Assembly: GCA_045106935.1 (NCBI GenBank)
Contig: JBGCFN010000042.1
Coordinates: forward strand, 1 to 10,696
DNA: 10,696 nucleotides
Direction: 5' to 3'
Source: UBA1858 sp045106935
GTDB taxonomy: Bacteria > Pseudomonadota > Gammaproteobacteria > UBA4575
The position numbers and the translations under genes were made by a program. Position 1 is the first letter of the stretch. Every line of letters begins with the position of its first letter. The notes under the pieces were generated by a model. It was given only the letters and a program-made list of their open reading frames with translations. It searched no databases and was not told the origin of the DNA. Positions 1 to 6,989 of the stretch are shown here, piece after piece.

Positions 1-27
1 GCAGGGTTACAGACTAGACGGGGCGAT

Positions 28-72
28 CTCATAATCGGCAGGTCCCAGGTTCGAGTCCTGGTGGACCCACCA
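28..72 (+). other. 3' half of a tRNA(CAU) gene; putative attR-like junction
   Basis: Reading from base 28: an anticodon loop CTCATAA (anticodon CAT, Met or Ile2 type), the 3' strand of the anticodon stem TCGGC, a variable loop AGGTC, a perfect 5-bp T stem (CCAGG/CCTGG) around TTCGAGT, the acceptor 3' strand TGGACCC, discriminator A and an encoded CCA. The partners expected for a working tRNA, GCCGA just before the loop and GGGTCCA at the 5' end, are absent. Bases 1-27 contain no D arm and there are too few of them. Sequence identity to a tRNA thus begins sharply at the anticodon loop, where tyrosine-recombinase elements commonly cross over. Inference: a displaced tRNA 3' end left at the distal border of an integrated element lying to the left. 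A decayed tRNA is the alternative. Confidence 0.72.
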
Positions 73-265
73 TCCGCTAATCGTATACATTTTTAAGATG
101 CCTTTTCTAGTAAGTCCAATACACTTCGGCAACTCAATCTGAAGACATCCTCTCTCTTAAATGTGATGTGGATTGGCTAGATATCAGACTCGCCACGAGT
201 GTCATAGGGATATTCATATAAGTGACAAATTCCCGACATATTGTCTATCCGACTCCTAAAGCTGC

Positions 266-287
266 CTTAATATTGGTCGATATTAAG
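266..287. promoter_or_regulatory. 22-bp perfect inverted repeat upstream of the HDOD-GGDEF gene
   Basis: CTTAATAT (266-273) and ATATTAAG (280-287) are exact reverse complements separated by TGGTCG. The repeat lies 34 bp before the ATG at 322. A weak promoter may overlap it: TTGGTC at 273-278, then TATATA at 298-303 with a 19-bp spacer. That would put the repeat across the -35 region, where an operator would act. The rest of 73-321 shows no gene and no other clear signal. Operator function is inference; AT-rich DNA yields such repeats by chance at some rate. Confidence 0.35.
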
Positions 288-321
288 TTTTAATCAATAT
301 ATAGATAGTTTTAGGGAGCAG

Positions 322-1872
322 ATGGAACAACTAAGCGACTCGTTATTGCTAATGCTGAAGACTTGCACAGATCTTCCCAGCCCACCCGCAATCGCCACTA
401 AAATTATCGAATTAAGTTCATGTGAGACATCAGGCTTAAGTGATGTCGCAGATGTCGTGAGTATCGATCCCGCATTAAGTGCAAAACTATTGCGCATGGC
501 AAACTCACCTCTTTATACTAAACAAAGAAAAATTGAGAACCTTAGACAAGCAATCTTATTATTTGGCTTAAATGGCACCTTAAATATTGCCCTCAGTTTT
601 TCGCTTAAACAAAGCGCGGTAGATAATGGTGATTCTGGATTAAACTATAATTTATATTGGAAACGATCATTGGCCTCTGCCATGTTATGCCAGGACATTA
701 TTCAACGTTTGGGTAACGCATCTAAAGACAGCGCATTTTTAGCAGGATTGCTGCAAGACATTGGAATGTTAGCTTTAGATAAGGCTAGACCAGATTTATA
801 CAATAACAACAGTTTCGAACAGTCCGCACATGCATCTCTGTACCAACTAGAGCGAGATACCCTAAATTCAGATCACAGTATCGTTGGCACTTGGCTTTTA
901 GAACAGTGGCGCTTACCTAGCATGCTTCTTGATCCTATATTACAAAGTCATGCAGGCATTGACTCTAATCAAGAGTGTAATTCTGATCTTTCAAAAGCTG
1001 TTGCATGCTCTAGTCTTTTTGCAGATATTTTTATTGCGCCGGAAGATGATATTCCTACGTTAATAGCAACTTCAATTAACCAAGCAAAAAATATCATTAA
1101 TCTAAGTGATAAAGAGTTTCATAGCATCATAGAAACTTCCTCAGAAAATTATTCTGATCTTGCTCAGATGTTTGACATAGAACTTGAAAATCCTCATATG
1201 CTCGACTTTATTTCAGAGCAGGCTAAAGAAGTGCTTATTCTCAGAAATTTAAATCAGATTAAAGAAACTGAACATTTGCAAAAAGCAGCTAAAAAGCTCG
1301 AATCTAAAACTGCTGAGTTGGAAGAACTTAGTCGCAGAGATGGTCTGACTAAATTGTTTAATCGAAGATATTTTGATGAGTCAATTGAGGTAGAATTTCA
1401 AAATGCCAACAAATATCAATGGCCGTTAGGTTTAATTTTTATTGACCTAGATTTCTTTAAACAAATAAATGATACGCTAGGCCACGATGCGGGCGATGAT
1501 GTTCTACGGGAAGTAGCACTTAAGTTATTGGACTGTACTCGAGACTCAGATATTGTTTCTCGTTATGGCGGAGAAGAGTTCACTATTATCTTACCTGGCA
1601 CAAATGAAGAGGGCGTAAATATCACATGCAATAGAATTATTAATGCTTTCCGTAATTCTATTATTAAACTCAGCAACGGCAAAGTTGTTAACGTGACTGT
1701 CTCTGCAGGCGCTTGTGTTTATGATGGCACTGATGAAAAAATAAAAGATTGGTATGAGCTAGTCAGACAAGCAGACCAGGCTACATACCAATCAAAAAGT
1801 AATGGTCGAGATCAGTATTGTATAGTTAGTGATATTCAACCATCAGCCGAAGGCGAAAAAGTCGCTAGTTAA
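322..1872 (+). CDS. HDOD-GGDEF domain protein, probable diguanylate cyclase
   Basis: The product has 516 residues. Residues about 10-210 form an HDOD domain: LPSPPAIATKII near the start, DPALSAKLLRMANSPLY around 49-65, and a GLLQDIG segment (Q145-D146) where true HD hydrolases have His-Asp. This agrees with HDOD being a non-catalytic signalling domain. A charged, probably coiled-coil linker at about 312-338 leads to the GGDEF domain, which opens with D340-GLTKLFNRR. The domain keeps D375, N383 and D392, the GGEEF signature at 416-420 and an RxxD inhibitory site (R407-D410) exactly five residues before it. All catalytic features are intact, so it should make cyclic di-GMP from two GTP and be product-inhibited. 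There is no membrane segment or signal peptide, so it is cytoplasmic. The start is ATG, preceded by AGGGAG at 313-318, a slightly short spacing. It is a single gene converging on the MetY-type gene 14 bp away. Its input signal is unknown. Confidence 0.93.
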   Translation: MEQLSDSLLLMLKTCTDLPSPPAIATKIIELSSCETSGLSDVADVVSIDPALSAKLLRMANSPLYTKQRKIENLRQAILLFGLNGTLNIALSFSLKQSAVDNGDSGLNYNLYWKRSLASAMLCQDIIQRLGNASKDSAFLAGLLQDIGMLALDKARPDLYNNNSFEQSAHASLYQLERDTLNSDHSIVGTWLLEQWRLPSMLLDPILQSHAGIDSNQECNSDLSKAVACSSLFADIFIAPEDDIPTLIATSINQAKNIINLSDKEFHSIIETSSENYSDLAQMFDIELENPHMLDFISEQAKEVLILRNLNQIKETEHLQKAAKKLESKTAELEELSRRDGLTKLFNRRYFDESIEVEFQNANKYQWPLGLIFIDLDFFKQINDTLGHDAGDDVLREVALKLLDCTRDSDIVSRYGGEEFTIILPGTNEEGVNITCNRIINAFRNSIIKLSNGKVVNVTVSAGACVYDGTDEKIKDWYELVRQADQATYQSKSNGRDQYCIVSDIQPSAEGEKVAS

Positions 1873-1886
1873 GTTTTGCTATTTGC

Positions 1887-1905
1887 TCAAGCCTTTAAGG
1901 CTTGA
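1887..1905. terminator. Hairpin overlapping the 3' end of the convergent MetY-type gene
   Basis: TCAAGCCT (1887-1894) pairs perfectly with AGGCTTGA (1898-1905) around a 3-nt loop. The hairpin lies at the junction of two convergent genes and includes the last codons of the minus-strand gene. Neither strand has a convincing T run after it, so intrinsic termination is doubtful. It could protect the 3' end of the messages instead. Confidence 0.35.
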
Positions 1906-3170
1906 TCTAAATCATCAATAATATCTTCTACATCCTCAATACCAATTGATAACCTGACTACCTCTGGTCCTGCACCCGCAGATATCTGCTGCTGCTCAGA
2001 TAACTGCCTATGCGTGGTGGAAGAAGGGTGTGTAATCAAAGATCGAGTATCACCAATATTGGCCAGGTGAGAAAATAGCTTACACCGATCAACAATTTTC
2101 ACCCCAGCTTCATAGCCTCCCTTAACGCCAAAGGTAAACACTGCTCCTGCACCTCCTGGGCAATATTTCTGGGCTAAGGAGTAAAATGGGCTGTCGCTTA
2201 ATCCTGCATAAGACACCCACTCAACTTGGCTATGATTTGTTAACCACTTAGCAACTTCTAATGCATTATCCGCATGCTTCTTCATGCGTAAAGATAAGGT
2301 TTCAGCACCCGTTAATGATAAATAGGCATTCATTGGAGACATCGTTGGACCCAGGTCTCTTAAACCAATGGCATGCCCATACATTGTGTATGCCATTGGG
2401 CCAAATTTTTCATAAAAATTTAATCCATGATAAGCCCCACAACTTCCGGCTAAACCTTGGAATTTATCATTTTGTGACCAGTCAAAATTGCCTGAATCGA
2501 CCACTGCCCCACCCATGGCATTACCGTGACCAGATATAAATTTAGTTGTTGAATGAACGACAATATCTGCACCGAATTCAAATGGCCGACATAACGCTGG
2601 CGATGGCAACGTATTATCAACAATAAGAGGAACACCCGCTTCATGCGCTATTTCAGCTATTTTTTCTATGTCACATACAACACCACCGGGATTCGCGAGG
2701 CTTTCTGTAAACATTGCTTTGGTATTGTGTGTCACCGCTTTTCGAAAATTTTCTGGATCAATTGGATCTACAAAGATGACGTTCCAACCAAATTTTTTAA
2801 AGGTGTGCCCAAATTGAGTGATTGATCCCCCATAAAGCTTATTCGACGCGATAAAGTCATCGCCCGGCTCCATTAATGCAAACAAAGCGAGTAATTGTGC
2901 TGAATGCCCAGATGCCGTACATGTGGCACCCACACCCCCCTCAAGACTCGCCATTCTCTCCTGGAATACACTCACCGTTGGATTCGTTAGACGGGAATAA
3001 ATAAACCCCGACTCTTCTAAGCCAAAAAGTGCCGCTGCGTGGTCTGCATCCTTGAATACAAACGCCGTCGCTTGTGTAATAGGCACAGAACGCGCGCCTG
3101 TTGTTGGGTCAGGTTCCGCACCTGCATGTATTGATCTTGTTGCAAACCCCTGTTTTGAATTGTCAGTCAC
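1887..3170 (-). CDS. metY: O-acetylhomoserine sulfhydrylase (Cys/Met metabolism PLP enzyme)
   Basis: A 427-residue, full-length member of the Cys/Met metabolism PLP-dependent family, most like O-acetylhomoserine aminocarboxypropyltransferases. These convert O-acetyl-L-homoserine and sulfide to homocysteine in methionine synthesis, in the cytoplasm. Visible features are FATRSIHAG at the N terminus; YSR (58-60), whose Tyr and Arg bind the PLP phosphate of the neighbouring subunit; D185 in VDNT, which pairs with the pyridine nitrogen; and the Schiff-base lysine K210 in HSTTKFISGHG. The length and the long segment after the lysine favour MetY over the shorter MetB/MetC/MetZ paralogues, but substrate choice (acetyl or succinyl) cannot be proved by eye. 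The start is GTG at 3170-3168, supported by GAGGG five bases upstream on the minus strand. No SAM riboswitch or MetJ-box-like sequence was recognised upstream. Confidence 0.93.
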   Translation of the reverse strand: MTDNSKQGFATRSIHAGAEPDPTTGARSVPITQATAFVFKDADHAAALFGLEESGFIYSRLTNPTVSVFQERMASLEGGVGATCTASGHSAQLLALFALMEPGDDFIASNKLYGGSITQFGHTFKKFGWNVIFVDPIDPENFRKAVTHNTKAMFTESLANPGGVVCDIEKIAEIAHEAGVPLIVDNTLPSPALCRPFEFGADIVVHSTTKFISGHGNAMGGAVVDSGNFDWSQNDKFQGLAGSCGAYHGLNFYEKFGPMAYTMYGHAIGLRDLGPTMSPMNAYLSLTGAETLSLRMKKHADNALEVAKWLTNHSQVEWVSYAGLSDSPFYSLAQKYCPGGAGAVFTFGVKGGYEAGVKIVDRCKLFSHLANIGDTRSLITHPSSTTHRQLSEQQQISAGAGPEVVRLSIGIEDVEDIIDDLDQALKA

Positions 3171-3375
3171 AGCTTCCCTCGAATAGTGTAAGTTAATGTT
3201 ATTTAATGCCTTATAGTATCTTATTTATACATATGAGGTAATTCGAATCAGCTATTAACTTCTTCGATCAATTCTTGATATCAATCTTGTCTATATTCTG
3301 CCGCCAATACATGTGAAATCAGTCACACCCGCACTCACTTATCTATTTAATTATATAGATTACAGTTAATTATCT
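3171..3375. promoter_or_regulatory. Divergent intergenic region with a 20-bp near-palindrome
   Basis: This spacer must hold the promoters of both flanking genes. On the minus strand, TACTAT (bases 3219-3214) could be a -10, but its -35 is poor. At 3341-3360 ATCTATTTAATTATATAGAT is a palindrome in which 9 of 10 base pairs match. It lies 15 bp before the annotated start at 3376 and is followed by a second TTAATTAT copy at 3366-3373. It may be an operator or overlap a -10 element for the plus-strand gene. This is inference from position and symmetry, weakened by the high AT content. Confidence 0.35.
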
Positions 3376-5202
3376 ATGCAAATGCGTGAAATAGGACAAC
3401 GTATTTCTATGGGTCTTTATCTATATTCCTGGTATCTATCACAAATGACTCCACCAATACCCGTGAATTTATCTGAAACAAATATTAGTAATGAGATTTC
3501 ATTCGTCCTTCAGGGTGATGAAAGTTTGACATCTAACAATAGTCAGAACCGAATCAAGCAAAAATTGCTTGATCATATTTATAGTGGCACAGATGTAATA
3601 CTCATAACGAGTTCTCAACAAAAAACAGGTTCTTTATTTCTACAGCAATGCTTCAACGATAATCACGATCAAATTCGCACCATATTTTTAAATAGCGACT
3701 CTTTCCCTAAAGAGGATTTTGAATCAAACAATCCTGCACATGATTTATCCATGATATCTGCAGTAGTTTATGAGTCGATACACCTTGATACACATTTCGC
3801 AATTATCTTAGATGATGCTGACCAACTCCCTCTACAAATATTAAACGAGCTAATTAAATTAGCACTAGCTATTAATACTAGCAAAAATAACGTCAACTTT
3901 ATATTTGCTGGTGGCCCTAGTCTTTTAGGAGTAATTCAGCAAGTGTCAGATATCACTCGTTTGAGTTTAGCTCATTGCTCATTAGACGAAATCACTCAAG
4001 AAGATATTGAAGTCTATATTGATGAAAAACAATCTGAGTGTGTGGAATCCAAAAAGCTTAAATTTAATAAATATGCATTAAAAAGAATTGCCACACATGC
4101 AAATGGTAGTTTGCTTAAAGCAAGCACGTTGTTAGAGTGGTGCCGCGAGTATGCTATCCACACAGGCAATTTCAAAGTAACGGTTGGTTTCATTGATGAA
4201 ATACTGAAAAACACTGAGTGTAGCCATCTATTATCAAATTATCCTGCCGCTGACTTTTCGTTTACTGACTCTGTTACTTCACATAGTAAAGATGAAAATA
4301 TTGAATTTACAAAACAGGACGAAGCACTTTCAGAACAACCCCTCATTGAAGAAGAGTCCAAAACGATTTACATCGATGAAACAAACACGAATAACAACAA
4401 TGAAGATGCCCTACAAAATGTTTATGAAAAAGTCATGGCAGCAACCCCTAGTGATATCGTGTCTATTGATGGTTCAGACGTAAAGAATATTTCAATAGAA
4501 GAAGACAATTCCACCAAGACTGTTTCCCTGGAAGATTCTAAACAAGATTCAAATAATGAAGAAATTGAATATCAAGACAGCTACCACATTGAAGCATTAA
4601 AGGACATAAACACTCCACTCAGCCCAACCTATGCTGAAGATGATATTTCACCTGCTGAGGCTCCGGCACAGCTAACTAGCACATCAAGTAATGCTAACAA
4701 TTCTGTATTCTTATGGACATTCCTTATTCTGTCACTATTGGTCGGGGGTTATTATTTAATTTCATCTAACATAATTTCTTACAACGACATTCGCGCTTAC
4801 ATCGGCACAGTCACTTCTAAAAACGACAACGAAGACGCAACTTCTATTGATCACAATATTATTGCAACGGTCACCCCATTGATTTCAACAGATAACAAAA
4901 AAGAAAAAACAAATCAAAAAATTTCTTCGCTACTTGAGTTGGCAGAATTACAAATTAAGCAAAAGAAACTGAGTACACCACCCTCTGATAATGCTTTAGA
5001 TACTTATAAGTTAATTCTCAATTCAGATCCCAACAACAAAGAAGCCTTAGCTGGTATTAATCTGATTAAAGATCGTTATCAGACTTGGGCTAAGCTAGAT
5101 ATCAAAGATGGTAATTCAAAGCGTGCTATTTATTTTCTACAAAGAGCTATCGATATATCACCTGATGACGAAGCACTAAATCTGTTATCTGGACTTCAGT
5201 AA
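3376..5202 (+). CDS. Membrane protein: degenerate AAA/ExeA-like domain, TM helix, TPR-like C terminus
   Basis: The product has 608 residues. Residues about 50-285 follow the AAA/ExeA-GspA-DamX layout: the Walker B-like AIILDDADQL (142-151), then a FAGGPSLL segment (177-184) matching the LvGqPeLl strand of ExeA-type ATPases, and a helical lid region. The Walker A position reads SSQQKTGS (79-86), without the glycines and lysine of GxxxxGK[ST], so ATP hydrolysis is doubtful. An acidic, Asn/Glu/Ser-rich, probably disordered stretch (about 290-435) leads to one transmembrane helix (about 444-463). The C-terminal 90 residues look like TPR or TPR-like helices (YKLILNSDPNNKEAL, AIYFLQRAIDISPDDEAL). 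Expected topology is N-terminal domain cytoplasmic and TPR region periplasmic. DamX-like proteins share the first half but end in SPOR, which is not seen here. The start is uncertain: no clear ribosome site precedes 3376, and ATGs at 3382, 3409 and 3445 are alternatives. It ends 6 bp from a convergent gene. The role could be in envelope, pilus or division assembly, but this is unproven. Confidence 0.82.
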   Translation: MQMREIGQRISMGLYLYSWYLSQMTPPIPVNLSETNISNEISFVLQGDESLTSNNSQNRIKQKLLDHIYSGTDVILITSSQQKTGSLFLQQCFNDNHDQIRTIFLNSDSFPKEDFESNNPAHDLSMISAVVYESIHLDTHFAIILDDADQLPLQILNELIKLALAINTSKNNVNFIFAGGPSLLGVIQQVSDITRLSLAHCSLDEITQEDIEVYIDEKQSECVESKKLKFNKYALKRIATHANGSLLKASTLLEWCREYAIHTGNFKVTVGFIDEILKNTECSHLLSNYPAADFSFTDSVTSHSKDENIEFTKQDEALSEQPLIEEESKTIYIDETNTNNNNEDALQNVYEKVMAATPSDIVSIDGSDVKNISIEEDNSTKTVSLEDSKQDSNNEEIEYQDSYHIEALKDINTPLSPTYAEDDISPAEAPAQLTSTSSNANNSVFLWTFLILSLLVGGYYLISSNIISYNDIRAYIGTVTSKNDNEDATSIDHNIIATVTPLISTDNKKEKTNQKISSLLELAELQIKQKKLSTPPSDNALDTYKLILNSDPNNKEALAGINLIKDRYQTWAKLDIKDGNSKRAIYFLQRAIDISPDDEALNLLSGLQ

Positions 5203-5208
5203 TTATAG

Positions 5209-6078
5209 TCACTCTACAGCTAGCAATATATCTTCAAGTTGACTGAAACTAATTCGGTAGTTTGCTTTATTAGCTATCGCTGGACTTACAACTGACCCTG
5301 TTAAATAGATTGTACCTTTGTTCAAATCATAACCTTCAAGATAACTTTTCTTAATTAACCATCTTAGAGCTTCCCACCTATCTTGAGCCTTCACATCAAT
5401 ACTATTTACAACAACTTTTTCTTCTTTTGAAATACTTATCTTGACGGAGTTAATATCAATATCGCCTAACATAACAAATGTTCCAAGAATAACCCTATAA
5501 GCACCAACATTAGCGGCAATAATATCATTTGCTTCTAATGTATTTGCTTTTTCAAAATGAAACAGTGGCACTTCTATTGCTGGTGCTACTGCATCAATCA
5601 GGTCAGCTATCGCTTTATCTAAGTCTTCCAGATCGTCTATGTTTCTCTTCAATCTAAATGCCAGTTCCGCTTCGATAAATGCAACTTTATTCTCAATATA
5701 GATAGTTTCTCTTATCTCTTTGATATTATCCTCGACAAGCACACCCATGACTGGCTCATATGAATAATATCTTTTTTGCGCGGCCTTATTAGTTAGGCCC
5801 GCCTTAAAACCAATAATTTCATCTCGTTTATTTTCTAAGATACAGGCTTGCACCAAATATGCTTTTTCTTTTGATTGGATTTGTGATTGGGGAAAATACT
5901 GCGAATTATTGAAAACTCGATAATACTGATGCACATTATCGCTAAACGGTTGACAGCTATTCTCTGCATAAATTTGATTATGACTAATGCCTATGACTAG
6001 CAAGGCTAATAAATCAACTTTGATGTTCAATAACTTCAAATCAATTTTTTGCAATGAGGAATTTATGCGCGCTTGCAC
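5209..6078 (-). CDS. Exported 2-keto-4-pentenoate hydratase-like protein (MhpD/FAH fold)
   Basis: The product has 289 residues from the GTG at 6078. Residues about 85-289 match the MhpD/DmpE branch of the fumarylacetoacetase fold: GFKAGLT (K92 equals the lysine of GWKIGLT), the metal-ligand pair in IEAELAF (E136, E138), a third ligand in PAIEV (E169) and an AANVGAYRVILG segment. Family members hydrate 2-hydroxypenta-2,4-dienoates or decarboxylate oxalocrotonate using Mg2+ or Mn2+; the substrate here is unknown. Unusually, a signal-peptide-like N terminus (hydrophobic core LLALLVIGIS, IYA|EN cleavage near residue 38) points to export. Neither candidate start has a Shine-Dalgarno sequence. A TTG at 6039, one base past the stop of the upstream gene, would give a more typical signal peptide beginning MKLLNIKVD. 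The long form overlaps the PqiA-like gene by 38 bp, so the two are probably cotranscribed. It lies far from any aromatic-degradation gene in this window. Confidence 0.82.
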   Translation of the reverse strand: MQARINSSLQKIDLKLLNIKVDLLALLVIGISHNQIYAENSCQPFSDNVHQYYRVFNNSQYFPQSQIQSKEKAYLVQACILENKRDEIIGFKAGLTNKAAQKRYYSYEPVMGVLVEDNIKEIRETIYIENKVAFIEAELAFRLKRNIDDLEDLDKAIADLIDAVAPAIEVPLFHFEKANTLEANDIIAANVGAYRVILGTFVMLGDIDINSVKISISKEEKVVVNSIDVKAQDRWEALRWLIKKSYLEGYDLNKGTIYLTGSVVSPAIANKANYRISFSQLEDILLAVE

Positions 6079-6484
6079 ATAGAATTGATAGCAGTACCGC
6101 TATCACAAACAAATACAACCCATAATGCGTTTCCGCATCAGCAAACAACTTTAATTTTACACTTGCAACAATCACCGCGACAATAAATACATCAAGCATT
6201 GCCCACTTACTAATTGCTTCTAGCATTTTAAAGTTATGTCTTGATAATAAGTTTGGCCTCACCCCACCAACAATGAGTAGCGTATATTTAATGCTGGGCA
6301 GCACAATCGTAAATATCAGTATTACTCCAAACAGTAACCATTCTTTCTCTGCTAACAATGTCTGTAGTGCTGAGTAAATCGATATCGTGCTGGTAAAGAT
6401 ATATAATTCACTTATTGATAGTAGCGGACTAAAAATTGAGAAGATGAATATTATGATGCCCGCCATAACCAACAAAATATACAT
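6041..6484 (-). CDS. Single PqiA-domain, four-helix inner-membrane protein
   Basis: The product has 147 residues from the ATG at 6484. Four hydrophobic helices are seen: about 1-24 (MYILLVMAGIIIF...), 49-75, 98-115 and 124-144. The segment KWAMLDVFIVAVIVASVKL before and through helix 3 is the hallmark of PqiA domains, and the VLPSIKY turn in helix 2 also fits. Classical PqiA/YebS proteins have two such domains plus zinc-ribbon cysteines and act with MCE proteins in lipid traffic between membranes. This one has a single domain, no cysteine ribbon and no MCE partner nearby. The frame stays open to a GTG at 6622, but that would overlap the divergent gene by about 97 bp. A TTG at 6499 with GGGGA nine bases upstream is a good alternative to the ATG. 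The gene precedes and overlaps the exported hydratase-like gene, suggesting a two-gene operon. Confidence 0.8.
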   Translation of the reverse strand: MYILLVMAGIIIFIFSIFSPLLSISELYIFTSTISIYSALQTLLAEKEWLLFGVILIFTIVLPSIKYTLLIVGGVRPNLLSRHNFKMLEAISKWAMLDVFIVAVIVASVKLKLFADAETHYGLYLFVIAVLLSILCASAHKFLIAKN

Positions 6485-6525
6485 TAATCTAAAGTTCAAA
6501 ATTAAATTTCCCCAACTCAAACTCA

Positions 6526-6984
6526 ATGGACATATTAGATAATCATTCTGCTTACTTGCAACTAGAAGAAACTCTACATATCTTAGAGGATAGTTTACAG
6601 CATAATCTTTTCTATTATTCACTAGAAAAACAATATATTAAAAGGCTCAAACAATTATACTCTCCTCGCTTTGATATTGAGCACTCTGAAACTGGCTCTT
6701 ACACTTATGCCGCTCTACAATGTATAAATGTGTTTTACTTAGAGTATGAATCTATTTATAAAATAACGTTATCTGATAAATTTATTGCCAGTATTTATTT
6801 TTTATTAGATATAAATGCTTACACGTTAGACACATCTAACCACCAATCTAAATTAACAGAAAGCTTACTATCACTTTCTGAGTTATGGAGACTTGAATCT
6901 ACTTTGGATATTGCAGACCTATTAGTTCAAACACTTACTCTAATGCGAGTTGATCTAATCGAAACATATGAGGCTAGTGTTTAA
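6526..6984 (+). CDS. Hypothetical protein, unrecognised, first gene of a pair
   Basis: The product has 152 residues and I do not recognise the family. It is rich in Leu, Tyr, Asp and Glu, with heptad-like helical stretches (LQLEETLHILEDSLQ, LTESLLSLSELWRLE), no signal peptide and no strongly hydrophobic helix, so a soluble, mostly helical cytoplasmic protein is likely. The only early start is the ATG at 6526, which has no visible Shine-Dalgarno sequence. The gene is head to head with the PqiA-like gene, about 41 bp from its ATG, so the promoters must be packed into or beside coding sequence. The next gene starts five bases after its stop, which suggests joint expression. Confidence 0.72.
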   Translation: MDILDNHSAYLQLEETLHILEDSLQHNLFYYSLEKQYIKRLKQLYSPRFDIEHSETGSYTYAALQCINVFYLEYESIYKITLSDKFIASIYFLLDINAYTLDTSNHQSKLTESLLSLSELWRLESTLDIADLLVQTLTLMRVDLIETYEASV

Positions 6985-6989
6985 ACTAA

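Noticed and set aside
1..72. Intact tRNA gene
   Set aside because: Only the 3' half pairs correctly. Bases 1-27 do not give the D arm, the 5' acceptor strand or the 5' anticodon-stem strand.
2261..2539. Plus-strand 92-codon frame inside the MetY-type gene
   Set aside because: It is antisense to a well-conserved enzyme, has no family resemblance, and is a frame shadow.
3171..3375. SAM riboswitch or MetJ operator upstream of the MetY-type gene
   Set aside because: No AGACGTCT-like boxes and no recognisable riboswitch core were found, and the 5' spacer is short.
4990..5202. SPOR domain at the end of the AAA-like protein, as in DamX
   Set aside because: The sequence has the helix pattern of TPR-like repeats (DP-N-EAL, AI--SPDDEAL) rather than SPOR strand motifs.
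6485..6622. Longer N terminus for the PqiA-like protein from a GTG at 6622
   Set aside because: It would overlap the divergent gene by about 97 bp and add polar residues unlike PqiA domains. The hydrophobic domain begins at the ATG at 6484.
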